Positions 56,806 to 64,000 of a DNA stretch of 64,000 nt are shown here, piece after piece. The notes beneath the pieces are model-generated. The model was not told the origin of the DNA and did no database searches. It saw only the letters and a list, made by a program, of their open reading frames with translations. A program made the position numbers and the translations under genes. The DNA comes from Mycobacterium parmense (GTDB lineage Bacteria; Actinomycetota; Actinomycetes; Mycobacteriales; Mycobacteriaceae): assembly GCF_010730575.1 (NCBI RefSeq), contig NZ_AP022614.1, positions 3,472,001 to 3,536,000 on the forward strand. The letters run 5' to 3'. How positions within the stretch are numbered: the stretch's first letter is position 1; each line of letters starts with the position of its first letter.

Positions 56806-57315
56806 ATGCCGCATTCATTCGAGTTGTCGGCCGACTACGAGGACAACGCCGAAACGCTGTATCAGGCCTTCCGTGAGGAGGACTACTGGCTGGCCAGGCT
56901 GGCCGACATTCCCGTCGACGAGGCGAAACTGGATTCGATGCGCATCGGCGGCGACGGCACCGTCGACGTGGTCACGCTGCAGGTCGTGCGCAGCCACAAC
57001 CTGCACGCGCTCGTCAAGCAACTGCACCGGGGTGATCTCTGTGTGCGCCGCGAAGAGACATGGGACCCCTTCGCCGACGGGGTGGCGCGGGGCCTCATCG
57101 CGGGCACGATCGTGGGCACTCCGGTCGACGTGTCGGGCAGCGCCGAACTGTCGTCGACGGAGCCCGGCGGGGCCCGGCTCACGTACCGCATCACCGTCAA
57201 GGTGCGGATCCCGATCATCGGCGGCAAGGTCGAGAAGCTCATCGGCACCCACCTGGGCGAGCTGGTCAGCAGGGAACAACGCCTGACCGCGGACTGGATC
57301 GCCGCCAACGCCTGA
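56806..57315 (+). CDS. DUF2505 protein (Rv0481c-like)
   Basis: A 169-residue protein with a START/SRPBCC-like fold typical of DUF2505. It opens with MPHSFELSADYEDNAETLYQ and ends with a VKVRIPIIGGKVEKLIGTHL helix-strand segment. These folds bind hydrophobic ligands. It lies 22 bases before the nitrilase gene, so the two may be co-transcribed. Confidence 0.82.
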   Translation: MPHSFELSADYEDNAETLYQAFREEDYWLARLADIPVDEAKLDSMRIGGDGTVDVVTLQVVRSHNLHALVKQLHRGDLCVRREETWDPFADGVARGLIAGTIVGTPVDVSGSAELSSTEPGGARLTYRITVKVRIPIIGGKVEKLIGTHLGELVSREQRLTADWIAANA

Positions 57316-57337
57316 GCCCGCGCCTAAGCTGGCCCGC

Positions 57338-58168
57338 ATGCGTATCGCGTTGGCGCAGATCCTCAGCGGCAGTGATCCGGCGGCGAACCTGGAGCTGGTC
57401 CGGGAGTACACCGGACGCGCCGCCGACGAGGGCGCGACGCTGGTGGTCTTCCCCGAAGCCACGATGTGCCGGTTCGGCGTCCCGCTGGCGCCGATCGCGG
57501 AGCCGGTCGACGGGCCGTGGGCCGACGGCGTGCGCCGCATCGCCGCCGACGCCGGTGTCACCGTGATCGCCGGGATGTTCTGCCCGGCGGGCGACGGGCG
57601 CGTGACCAACACGCTGATCGCGGCGGGGCCGGGGCGGCCCAGCGGGCCGGACGCGCACTACGACAAGATCCACCTCTACGACGCCTTCGGCTTCGCCGAA
57701 TCGCGCACCGTCGCGCCCGGCCACCAGCCGGTGGTGATCACCGTCGACGACGTCGAGGTGGGGTTGAGCGTTTGCTATGACATCCGGTTCCCCGCCCTCT
57801 ACACCGAGCTGGCCCGCCGCGGCGCCCAGCTGATCGTCGTCTGCGCCTCCTGGGGGTCGGGTCCCGGCAAGCTCGAGCAGTGGACGCTGCTGGCGCGGGC
57901 CCGCGCCCTGGACTCGATGAGCTACGTCGCCGCCGCCGGTCAGGCCGACCCTGGCGAGGCCGTGACCAGCTCGGGGGCACCGACCGGGGTGGGCGGCAGC
58001 CTGGTGGCGTCGCCACTGGGCCAAGTCGTCGCGTCGGCCGGCTCCCAGCCGCAGTTGGTCGTCGCCGACATCGACGTCAGCACGGTCTCGCAGGCCCGCG
58101 ACAGCATCGCGGTGCTGCGCAACCACTCACATTTTGCTCAGATCGATAGGGCAGAATCGGTCGGGTGA
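57338..58168 (+). CDS. Nitrilase-superfamily carbon-nitrogen hydrolase (Rv0480c-like)
   Basis: A 276-residue amidase with the full catalytic triad: Glu40 in VVFPEATM, Lys110 in HYDKIHLYDAFGFAES and Cys146 in GLSVCYDIRFP. The order and spacing resemble Nit1/omega-amidase members, which hydrolyse deaminated glutathione or similar amides. The GTGA overlap with the next gene couples them. Confidence 0.92.
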   Translation: MRIALAQILSGSDPAANLELVREYTGRAADEGATLVVFPEATMCRFGVPLAPIAEPVDGPWADGVRRIAADAGVTVIAGMFCPAGDGRVTNTLIAAGPGRPSGPDAHYDKIHLYDAFGFAESRTVAPGHQPVVITVDDVEVGLSVCYDIRFPALYTELARRGAQLIVVCASWGSGPGKLEQWTLLARARALDSMSYVAAAGQADPGEAVTSSGAPTGVGGSLVASPLGQVVASAGSQPQLVVADIDVSTVSQARDSIAVLRNHSHFAQIDRAESVG

Positions 58169-59202
58169 CGAACCCACAAGGACCACCCAACCAGGACCCG
58201 TCGACGTGGGCCCGTCCCGGCAACCAGGGCCCGTTCGGCCAGCCCCCGACCGAGCGGCCCACCGAACGGATCAACACCGGCGGACCGGGCCACGTCCCCC
58301 CGCCGCCCGCCGGGCAGGTGCCGAATCAGCCCGGCCACATCGGCGCGCCGCACCCGAACGCGCAGCGGCCCCCGACCGCTCCCCCGAATTTCCCGCCCGA
58401 CGGCCCGACGCAGAAGATCGCCACCCCCGGCCCGGACCCGACGCCGGCGAAGAAGAAGCGGCGTTTTCTTCGCGACCCCCTGTCCATCCTGCTGGTCTGC
58501 ATCATCGTGGTCGCGCTGGTGATCGCCGGCCTGGTCGGGGCGGAGCTGTATGCCCGCCACGTCGCCGACAGCAAGGTCGCCCAGGCGGTGGCGTGCGAAG
58601 TGAAGGACCAAGCGACCGCCTCGTTCGGGGTGGCGCCGCTGATGTTGTGGCAGCTCGCCACCAAGCACTTCACCAACATCTCGGTGTCGACCGCGGGCAA
58701 CCAGATCCGCGACGCCAAAGGCATGAAACTCGACATCAACATCAAGGACGTCCAGCTCAAGGACACCGGCACGTCCAAGGGCACCATCGGCTCCCTGGAC
58801 GCGACCATCACCTGGAGCTCTGACGGCATCAAGGACTCGGTGCAGAACAGCATCCCCGTGCTGGGTCCGTTCGTCACCAACTCGGTGACCACTCATCCCA
58901 GCGACGGAACGATCGAACTCAAGGGCATGCTGGACAACATCACGGCCAAGCCGGTGGTGTCCGGAAGCGGCCTGCAGTTGCAGATTCAGACCTTCAACGC
59001 GCTGGGCTTCACGATGCCCAAGGAGTCTGTCCAGTCGACGCTGGACGACTTCACCTCCAACCTGACCAAGAACTATCCGCTGGGCATCCACGCGGACAGC
59101 GTCCAGGTAACCCAGACCGGCGTGGTGAGCCACTTCTCCACCCAGAACGCCAGCATCCCGGCGGGCGGCAACGACAACGACCCCTGCTTCGCCAACATCT
59201 GA
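58165..59202 (+). CDS. DUF2993 exported or membrane-anchored protein (Rv0479c-like)
   Basis: A 345-residue protein. Residues ~1-100 are Pro/Gln-rich and cytoplasmic. One membrane helix (SILLVCIIVVALVIAGLVGA) follows, and an extracytoplasmic DUF2993 domain of ~200 residues has repeated polar strands (DINIKDVQLKDTGTSKGTIG). LmeA-type relatives act in lipomannan elongation and bind lipid. GTG overlaps the nitrilase stop. Confidence 0.85.
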   Translation: MTNPQGPPNQDPSTWARPGNQGPFGQPPTERPTERINTGGPGHVPPPPAGQVPNQPGHIGAPHPNAQRPPTAPPNFPPDGPTQKIATPGPDPTPAKKKRRFLRDPLSILLVCIIVVALVIAGLVGAELYARHVADSKVAQAVACEVKDQATASFGVAPLMLWQLATKHFTNISVSTAGNQIRDAKGMKLDINIKDVQLKDTGTSKGTIGSLDATITWSSDGIKDSVQNSIPVLGPFVTNSVTTHPSDGTIELKGMLDNITAKPVVSGSGLQLQIQTFNALGFTMPKESVQSTLDDFTSNLTKNYPLGIHADSVQVTQTGVVSHFSTQNASIPAGGNDNDPCFANI

Positions 59203-59217
59203 CGCGCCCGGCGAAGG

Positions 59218-59895
59218 CTAGCCGAGCTCGTCGAGCACGGCCCGGGTCCCCGACAGGCCCAGCCTGGTGGCGCCGGCGTCGAGCATGGCGAGCGCCGCGC
59301 CGGCGCTGCGGATGCCGCCGCTTGCCTTGACCCCCAGCCGGCCGCCGACGGTGCGGCTCATCAACTCGACGGCGCGCACCGACGCGCCGCCCGCGGGATG
59401 AAACCCGGTGGACGTCTTGACGAAGTCCGCGCCGGCGTCCTCGGCGGCACGGCACGCCTGCACCAGCGTCCGCTCGTCGGGTCCCGTCAGCAGCACTGCC
59501 GATTCGACGATCACCTTGAGCACGGCGCCGGGGATCGCCGCGCGCACCGTCTCGATGTCCGAGCGCACCGCGTCGAAGTCGCCGGCCAACGCGGCACCGA
59601 CGTCGATCACCATGTCGACCTCGACGGCGCCCTCCGCCACGGCCCGCGCGGCCTCGCGCGCCTTGACCTCCGGCGCATGCTTGCCAGACGGGAACCCCGC
59701 TACCGCCGCCACCCGCACGCCCCCGCCGGAGCGCACCGCTACGGGCACCATCGACGGCGAGACGCACACCGCGCAGACGCCCAGTTGGCGTCCCTCGTCG
59801 GCCAGACCGGCCACGTCGGCCGCGGTGGCCTCGGGCTTGAGCAGCGTGTGGTCGACCAGGGCGGCCAGCTGTGCCCGGGTGAGTTGCCGAGCCAC
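59218..59895 (-). CDS. deoC: Deoxyribose-phosphate aldolase
   Basis: A 225-residue class I aldolase in nucleoside catabolism. [15 protein letters not shown] is the N-terminal signature. The Schiff-base lysine is in [10 protein letters not shown] and the second lysine in [14 protein letters not shown], with [15 protein letters not shown] between them. GTG 59895 shares a base with the upstream stop. Confidence 0.95.
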   Translation of the reverse strand: MARQLTRAQLAALVDHTLLKPEATAADVAGLADEGRQLGVCAVCVSPSMVPVAVRSGGGVRVAAVAGFPSGKHAPEVKAREAARAVAEGAVEVDMVIDVGAALAGDFDAVRSDIETVRAAIPGAVLKVIVESAVLLTGPDERTLVQACRAAEDAGADFVKTSTGFHPAGGASVRAVELMSRTVGGRLGVKASGGIRSAGAALAMLDAGATRLGLSGTRAVLDELG

Positions 59896-60320
59896 TAGAA
59901 CCCCTCTTCCCGGCCGCCGGGATTGCAGCCGGCAGCGGCCATATCGGCGTCGTCGACGACTGGCCGCCACGGTTCCAGGTTCCAGCTGGTCTTGCCGGGC
60001 TGCACCAGTTCGGCGATCTGCCAATGGCAGAGGAACTGTGCTCGCATGCCGGGGGTGTCGGCGTCGGGAGACAGGGCGAGCACCTCACCCCAGGCCTCAT
60101 CGGCCGAACCGATGGTGTCCGGCAGCCGCGAGGCCGCCCGCCCCGATGCCGTCGGAAAAACCCGCAGGCTGCGCAGGCCGTTCCACTGCGCCCACTGGGT
60201 GTGGTCGATGAAGGGCGGAGCCGGGGCGGCGCCTCCGGCTCCCGGATCAGCCGGAGCGGGAGCCGCGCCGACCAGGGCGACGACCACGGCAGCGGCGAGC
60301 GCCACCAGCAAGAGCTTCAT
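59895..60320 (-). CDS. Secreted DUF2599 protein (Rv0477-like)
   Basis: A 141-residue exported protein with a signal peptide ([20 protein letters not shown] then PAPADP). The mature part has [16 protein letters not shown], a cysteine in [16 protein letters not shown] and [12 protein letters not shown], then a second cysteine near the end (AAGCNPG), likely a disulfide. Family DUF2599; function unknown. Confidence 0.88.
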   Translation of the reverse strand: MKLLLVALAAAVVVALVGAAPAPADPGAGGAAPAPPFIDHTQWAQWNGLRSLRVFPTASGRAASRLPDTIGSADEAWGEVLALSPDADTPGMRAQFLCHWQIAELVQPGKTSWNLEPWRPVVDDADMAAAGCNPGGREEGF

Positions 60321-60324
60321 CCAA

Positions 60325-60612
60325 CTAGCGCGACTTACCTTGGATCTCCAGCAGTTTGGGACGCACGTCCACCAGGTAGACACCGGCCGCGCAGGCCGCG
60401 ATCACCATGCCGAGCACCCCGAGGACCGGGTAGAGGATTGTCGTGACCGCGATGGCTCCGCCGAGGATCAACAGCCACACCGGCTTGGTCAGCTTGTCGA
60501 CGGCCGTGTAGGCGTCGGGCCGCTGCATCGCCGCGTGCACGAAGGCGTACACCGCCGTGACCAGGACGGCGATCTGCAAGACCAACATGACGGTTCCCAC
60601 GAGCTGGTTCAC
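60325..60612 (-). CDS. Small two- to three-helix membrane protein (Rv0476-like)
   Basis: A 95-residue protein: a helix at residues ~6-24 ([20 protein letters not shown]), then [19 protein letters not shown] and a third hydrophobic stretch, ending [14 protein letters not shown]. The DUF2516 family fits. Two adjacent GTG codons (60615, 60612) or a downstream ATG are possible starts. It follows hbhA on the same strand. Confidence 0.82.
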   Translation of the reverse strand: MNQLVGTVMLVLQIAVLVTAVYAFVHAAMQRPDAYTAVDKLTKPVWLLILGGAIAVTTILYPVLGVLGMVIAACAAGVYLVDVRPKLLEIQGKSR

Positions 60613-60704
60613 CACGTATCCAGAGTATGCGGGCACCGTCCGGCACGTCGACTCAGAGTCGCCGGGCGGGCAACTCCGTGTCGCGTGCCGTCCTCGGGTC
60701 GGTC

Positions 60705-61310
60705 TTACTTCTGGGTGACCTTCTTGGCCGGAGCCTTCTTGGCCGGCGCCTTCTTGGCCGGAGCCTTCTTGGCCGGCACCTTCTTCGCCACGGCCTGCTG
60801 AGCCTTCTTGGCGGCGCTCTCGGACTTCTTGGGCAGCTCGATGCCGACCAGCTTGGCCGCGCGCTCACCGACCGCTCGGGTCTGCGATGCGACGGTGCCG
60901 AGCGCTTCCTGCGTCAGCTCGACGGCCTGGTCCACGTACCCCTCGGCCCGCGCGGACGCGTCGTCGATACCGGTCTGGCTGCGCAGCCGCTGCAGGGCAG
61001 CCTCGCCGCGCTCGACCAGCTCGTTGTAGCGGCTGGTCGCCGCCTCGAGGTAGCCCTCGGCGGCCTTGCGCAGCTCGTCGCTGGTGAACTTCTCCCGCAG
61101 CTCGGTGAACTGCTCGGGCAGGTCCTCCTGCAACTTGTTCAGGCGGGCGCGACTCTCTTCGACGCGCGAGCGGGTGTCGGTGCGGGTCTCCTCGGCGCGC
61201 TCGCGCAGGTTGCCGATCAGTTCGTTGACGGTGGCCAGGGCCAGGTCGGCCGCTCCCAGGGCCGCTAGCAGCGGGGCCCGCAAATCTTCGATGTTCGAGT
61301 TCTCAGCCAT
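60705..61310 (-). CDS. hbhA: Heparin-binding haemagglutinin HbhA
   Basis: A 201-residue surface adhesin. Residues ~20-110 form a long coiled coil ([20 protein letters not shown]). The C-terminus consists of [17 protein letters not shown] units that bind sulfated glycans and are methylated in mycobacteria. ATG 61310 gives [20 protein letters not shown], the conserved N-terminus. The 228-base spacer upstream holds its promoter; I saw no clear operator there. Confidence 0.97.
   Translation of the reverse strand: MAENSNIEDLRAPLLAALGAADLALATVNELIGNLRERAEETRTDTRSRVEESRARLNKLQEDLPEQFTELREKFTSDELRKAAEGYLEAATSRYNELVERGEAALQRLRSQTGIDDASARAEGYVDQAVELTQEALGTVASQTRAVGERAAKLVGIELPKKSESAAKKAQQAVAKKVPAKKAPAKKAPAKKAPAKKVTQK
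60711..60785 (-). repeat. 15-bp coding repeats, HbhA lysine-rich tail
   Basis: Several 15-base units each encoding KKAPA, with near-identical codons. The number of units varies between mycobacterial strains and species, so this is a candidate variable tract. Confidence 0.85.
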
Positions 61311-61538
61311 GGTTCTTCCTTTCATGGTCGGCGTTTATCGGGTTTGCCGATGGTCAGGTCTGCAAGTCACGGCTAGCGTTCGCTGCCGCCGCAGGTCGTC
61401 GTCAAGACCTCCGGTCTTGTCTGGCAAGCAATCTGCAGGAATACCTCCTGTTGCGTCGGTCGGACGGGATCGGGACAGGGCCACAGCAGGAAACCCCGAA
61501 CCCGGCGGCGTCCGGCCGCACCCCTCATGAGCGGCCGA

Positions 61539-61958
61539 TCACTCGTCGCTGACGGAAGGCGTCAAACGCTCCTCGTCGGTGGATTCATTCTGTTGGATAA
61601 ACGATGCGTACATCTCGAGCAGTATTTGCTTCTGGTCCTCGGTGATCGCCATGTCGGTGACGACGGCGTCGCGCACCTGGCTCTTGTCGGTGGGCTCGAG
61701 GATCCCGGCCCGCACGTAGAGCACTTCGGCGGACACCCGCAACGCCTTTGCTACCTGGTTCAGAACGTCCGCGGAAGGCTTCCGCAGGCCGCGCTCGACC
61801 TGGCTCAGGTAGGGATTGCTGACGCCGGACCTCTCGGCCAGTTGCCGCACCGACACGTGTGCGTTCTCCCGCAAGCTCCTGATGAAGCTTCCGACGTCGG
61901 AGGCCATGTCAGACGCGGCGGACGACACCTTGGTGGAGAGCTTCTCCTCCGATGGCAT
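61539..61958 (-). CDS. Xre-family helix-turn-helix regulator (Rv0474-like)
   Basis: A 139-residue repressor-type protein. The helix-turn-helix is in the middle: VRQLAERSGVSNPYLSQVER, with GLRKPSADVLNQVAKALRVS after it. The C-terminal ~45 residues are helical and acidic and may bind a signal. Lying directly upstream of hbhA on the same strand, it may act on that promoter; this is inference. Confidence 0.9.
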   Translation of the reverse strand: MPSEEKLSTKVSSAASDMASDVGSFIRSLRENAHVSVRQLAERSGVSNPYLSQVERGLRKPSADVLNQVAKALRVSAEVLYVRAGILEPTDKSQVRDAVVTDMAITEDQKQILLEMYASFIQQNESTDEERLTPSVSDE

Positions 61959-62042
61959 CGCGTTGCTCCTGTTCCGCCGGCTGACGTCGACGGCACCAGG
62001 ATACGGAGAAGTGCTTGCTATTGCAAGCAGTCGCTGGCGCCG

Positions 62043-63476
62043 CTAGAAGAACAGCTGCGCGACGGCGTAGATGGCCAGGCCGGCCAGCGAGCCCACCACA
62101 GTGCCGTTGATCCGGATGAACTGCAGGTCACGTCCGACGTGGAGTTCGATCCGCCGACTGGCCTCTTCGGCGTCCCAGCGCTCGATCGTGTCGGTGATGA
62201 TCGCCGTGATCTCCACCCCGTACTGCGAGACCAGGTGCTGGGCGGCGCGCACGATCCAGTTGTCCACCTTGTCGCGGAGCTCGGCGTCGTCGCGCAGGGA
62301 CTCCCCGATGTGCATGACGGTGTCGGCGATGCGGGTTCGCAGCGCGCTCGACGGGTCGTCCACCCCCTCGAGCACCAGCCTCTTCAATGTCGTCCACGCC
62401 GTCGCGGCGGCGTTCGCGATCTCCTCCCGGGCCATCAGCTGCTCCTTGACCGCGTCCGCGCGAGCGATCGTTTCCGGGTCGTGCTGCAGATCGTCGGCGA
62501 ATTCGAACAGGAACCGGGTCGCCGAACGCCGCAGCTCGTGGTCGGGACTGCGGCGCACCTTGTCGGTGAAGTCCATCAGCTCGCGGTGGATGCGATCTCC
62601 CACCAAGTGGTCGATGAATCGCGGCGACCAGCTCGGAGAGTCACGCTCGACCACCCTCTGAATGACCTCCCCGGCGTTCAGCGACCACTGGAAGGCCCGG
62701 TCGGCCAGCAATTGGATCAGCGCCTCCTGCCGGTTCTCGGCCAGCAGGCTGCCCAGCACGCGGCCCACCGGAGGGCCCCACTGGGGTTCGGCGATGCGGC
62801 GCACGATCATCCGGTCGATGACGTGCTGGACGTCTTCGTCCCGCAAGAGCTCCACCAGCACCCGCAGCACGGTGGCCGTCTCGCCGGCGACCCGGTTCGC
62901 GTGGGAGGTGTCCGAGAGCCACTTGCCGAGCCTGCCCGGCACTTGCGCGTCGCGCAGCTTGGCCTCGACGACGGCCGGCGACAGGAAGTTCTCCCGCACG
63001 AACGTTCCCAGGCCCTCACCCAGCTGGTCCTTCTTGCGTTTGATGATCGCGGTGTGCGGGATGGGGATGCCGAGCGGATGCTTGAACAGCGCGGTCACGG
63101 CGAACCAGTCCGCCAGAGCCCCCACCATGCCCGCCTCCGCGGCCGCGCCCACGTAGCCCACCCAGACACCCACGTGGCCGTGCGCCTGCGCCCAGCGGCA
63201 GGCGAGGAACACGACGCTGGCCCCGATCAGGAAGCCGAGCGCCACCGTCTTCATCCGGCGCAACGCCACCCGCCGCTGGGCGTCGGCTTCGGGATCGGCC
63301 CCCGCGAAAGATTCCGCAAAGGACACCGGTGTGGGCCGGGAGCCGTTGGGGGAGGTCACTGCGCTCGGCCGCGGTTTCGCCGGTCCCGACGCGTCGGAAG
63401 AACCTGCCTGCGTATCCAGGGCTCTGTGTGCCACCACACCATCATCTATCGCCGCGTCCGGTTGGTGTGCCGACAT
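62043..63476 (-). CDS. DUF445 membrane protein (Rv0473-like)
   Basis: A 477-residue protein. Two membrane helices lie near residues 77-130 (KTVALGFLIGASVVFLAC and VGYVGAAAEAGMVGALADWF), a long helical domain is in the middle and a last hydrophobic helix sits at the end (NGTVVGSLAGLAIYAVAQLF). The GALADWFAVTALFKHPLGIP signature defines DUF445. Function unknown. It is divergent from the TetR gene; ATG 63476 was preferred over an earlier start. Confidence 0.85.
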   Translation of the reverse strand: MSAHQPDAAIDDGVVAHRALDTQAGSSDASGPAKPRPSAVTSPNGSRPTPVSFAESFAGADPEADAQRRVALRRMKTVALGFLIGASVVFLACRWAQAHGHVGVWVGYVGAAAEAGMVGALADWFAVTALFKHPLGIPIPHTAIIKRKKDQLGEGLGTFVRENFLSPAVVEAKLRDAQVPGRLGKWLSDTSHANRVAGETATVLRVLVELLRDEDVQHVIDRMIVRRIAEPQWGPPVGRVLGSLLAENRQEALIQLLADRAFQWSLNAGEVIQRVVERDSPSWSPRFIDHLVGDRIHRELMDFTDKVRRSPDHELRRSATRFLFEFADDLQHDPETIARADAVKEQLMAREEIANAAATAWTTLKRLVLEGVDDPSSALRTRIADTVMHIGESLRDDAELRDKVDNWIVRAAQHLVSQYGVEITAIITDTIERWDAEEASRRIELHVGRDLQFIRINGTVVGSLAGLAIYAVAQLFF

Positions 63477-63570
63477 GGCCCACCGGGTAATTCGACTACG
63501 CAGACTCACCGCCTGTCAGGCACCCATACGCCGTAGTATTGCGGGGTCTAGTGAATGGGAATTGGCGACA

Positions 63571-64000
63571 GTGGCAGAGCGAATCCCGGCTGTGACCGCG
63601 AGGACTGACGGCCGCAAGCGGCGATGGCATCAACACAAGGTGGACCGCCGCAACGAGTTGGTCGACGGCACCATCGATGCGATCCGCCGACACGGCCGCT
63701 ACCTGAGCATGGACGAAATCGCCGCGGAGATCGGCGTTTCCAAAACGGTGCTCTACCGCTACTTCGTCGACAAGAACGATCTGACGACCGCGGTGATGAT
63801 GCGATTCACGCAGACCACGCTGATTCCCAACATGGCCGCCGCCCTGTCGTCGAACCTGGACGGAATCGATCTGACCCGCGAAGTGATCCGCGTGTACGTC
63901 GAGACCGTGGCGGCCGAACCCGAGCCGTACCGGTTCGTGATGGCGAACAGCTCGGCCAGCAAGAGCAAGGTGATCGCCGACTCCGAGCGCATCATCGCGC
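63571..64000 (+). CDS. TetR-family regulator, N-terminal part (Rv0472c-like, cut by window end)
   Basis: The first 143 codons of a TetR regulator. It begins VAERIPAVTARTDGRKRRWH. The helix-turn-helix is MDEIAAEIGVSKTVLYRYF. The start of the ligand domain (VYVETVAAEPEPYRFVMANS) is present. No stop occurs before the window ends. It may control the divergent DUF445 gene or itself. Confidence 0.92.
   Translation, partial: MAERIPAVTARTDGRKRRWHQHKVDRRNELVDGTIDAIRRHGRYLSMDEIAAEIGVSKTVLYRYFVDKNDLTTAVMMRFTQTTLIPNMAAALSSNLDGIDLTREVIRVYVETVAAEPEPYRFVMANSSASKSKVIADSERIIA

Noticed and set aside
63551..63570. GTG at 63551 as start of the TetR gene
   Set aside because: It is not in the frame of the helix-turn-helix; GTG 63571 is in frame and gives the conserved N-terminus.
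1..64000. tRNA, rRNA or insertion sequences
   Set aside because: I saw no cloverleaf-type sequence with a conserved T-loop, no rRNA-like stretch, and no transposase or terminal inverted repeats; a covariance-model search would be decisive.

Overview
The window is high-GC actinobacterial DNA. Its gene content and order match the Mycobacterium tuberculosis Rv0547c-Rv0472c block, read here in the opposite orientation. Mycothiol synthesis (mshA), HbhA, SenX3-RegX3, a cyclopropane mycolate synthase, the basic ribosomal peptide bS22 and WXG100 proteins all point to Mycobacterium. Several differences from the M. tuberculosis layout suggest a non-tuberculous slow grower, perhaps of the M. avium complex type; the species call is inference. 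Rv names are assigned from memory of family sequences and gene order, not from a search.

Layout. 1-5125 (+): SDR tail, VOC protein, pitA phosphate permease with a coupled membrane partner, DUF3349 protein, menE and a polytopic membrane protein. 5149-8304 (-): two glycosyltransferase-like enzymes and a Pro/Thr-rich membrane protein. 8614-13705: a membrane protein, a galE-like epimerase, methylthioadenosine phosphorylase, menA and small membrane proteins. 13712-20991 (-): a tightly coupled run hemL, phosphatase-like gene, TlpA-like lipoprotein, ccdA, resB, ccsA, then a ParA/MinD ATPase; this links haem precursor synthesis to system II cytochrome c maturation. 21171-25932: F420-type reductase, a 515-bp repeat-filled spacer, a broken gabP, an isolated ssuD, an exported esterase and a 38-residue peptide. 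26030-28800: SGNH hydrolase, acyltransferase and an OprA-type STAS protein. 28784-34728 (-): the haem operon hemA-hemC-hemD-hemB with two membrane genes. 34880-38399: glutaredoxin-like protein, a WXG100 pair, serB1, a HadA-like dehydratase and a frameshifted cmaA2. 38479-46094 (-): acyltransferase, epimerase, bS22, HTH protein, proC, thioesterase, TIM-barrel protein, Rv0497 and ppx. 46378-47163 (+): a Cys-rich protein. 47245-53340 (-): regX3, MIRU repeats, senX3, gpmA, YbjN protein, mshA and a ROK regulator. 53513-64000: SDR, lprQ L,D-transpeptidase, murB, DUF2505 protein, nitrilase, DUF2993 protein, deoC, small exported or membrane proteins, hbhA, HTH regulator, DUF445 protein and a TetR cut by the window end.

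Themes. Many neighbours share ATGA, GTGA or TTGA stop/start overlaps, so translational coupling is the rule. Phosphate is a recurring subject: pitA, senX3-regX3 and ppx lie here, and similar 10-11 bp phased AAC repeats occur upstream of both pitA and senX3. Two genes (gabP and cmaA2) carry disrupted frames. Three repeat systems stand out: MIRUs between senX3 and regX3, a 57-bp hairpin-bearing tandem array upstream of ppx, and a composite array downstream of the Rv0523c-like gene. I saw no tRNA, rRNA, insertion sequence or CRISPR array.
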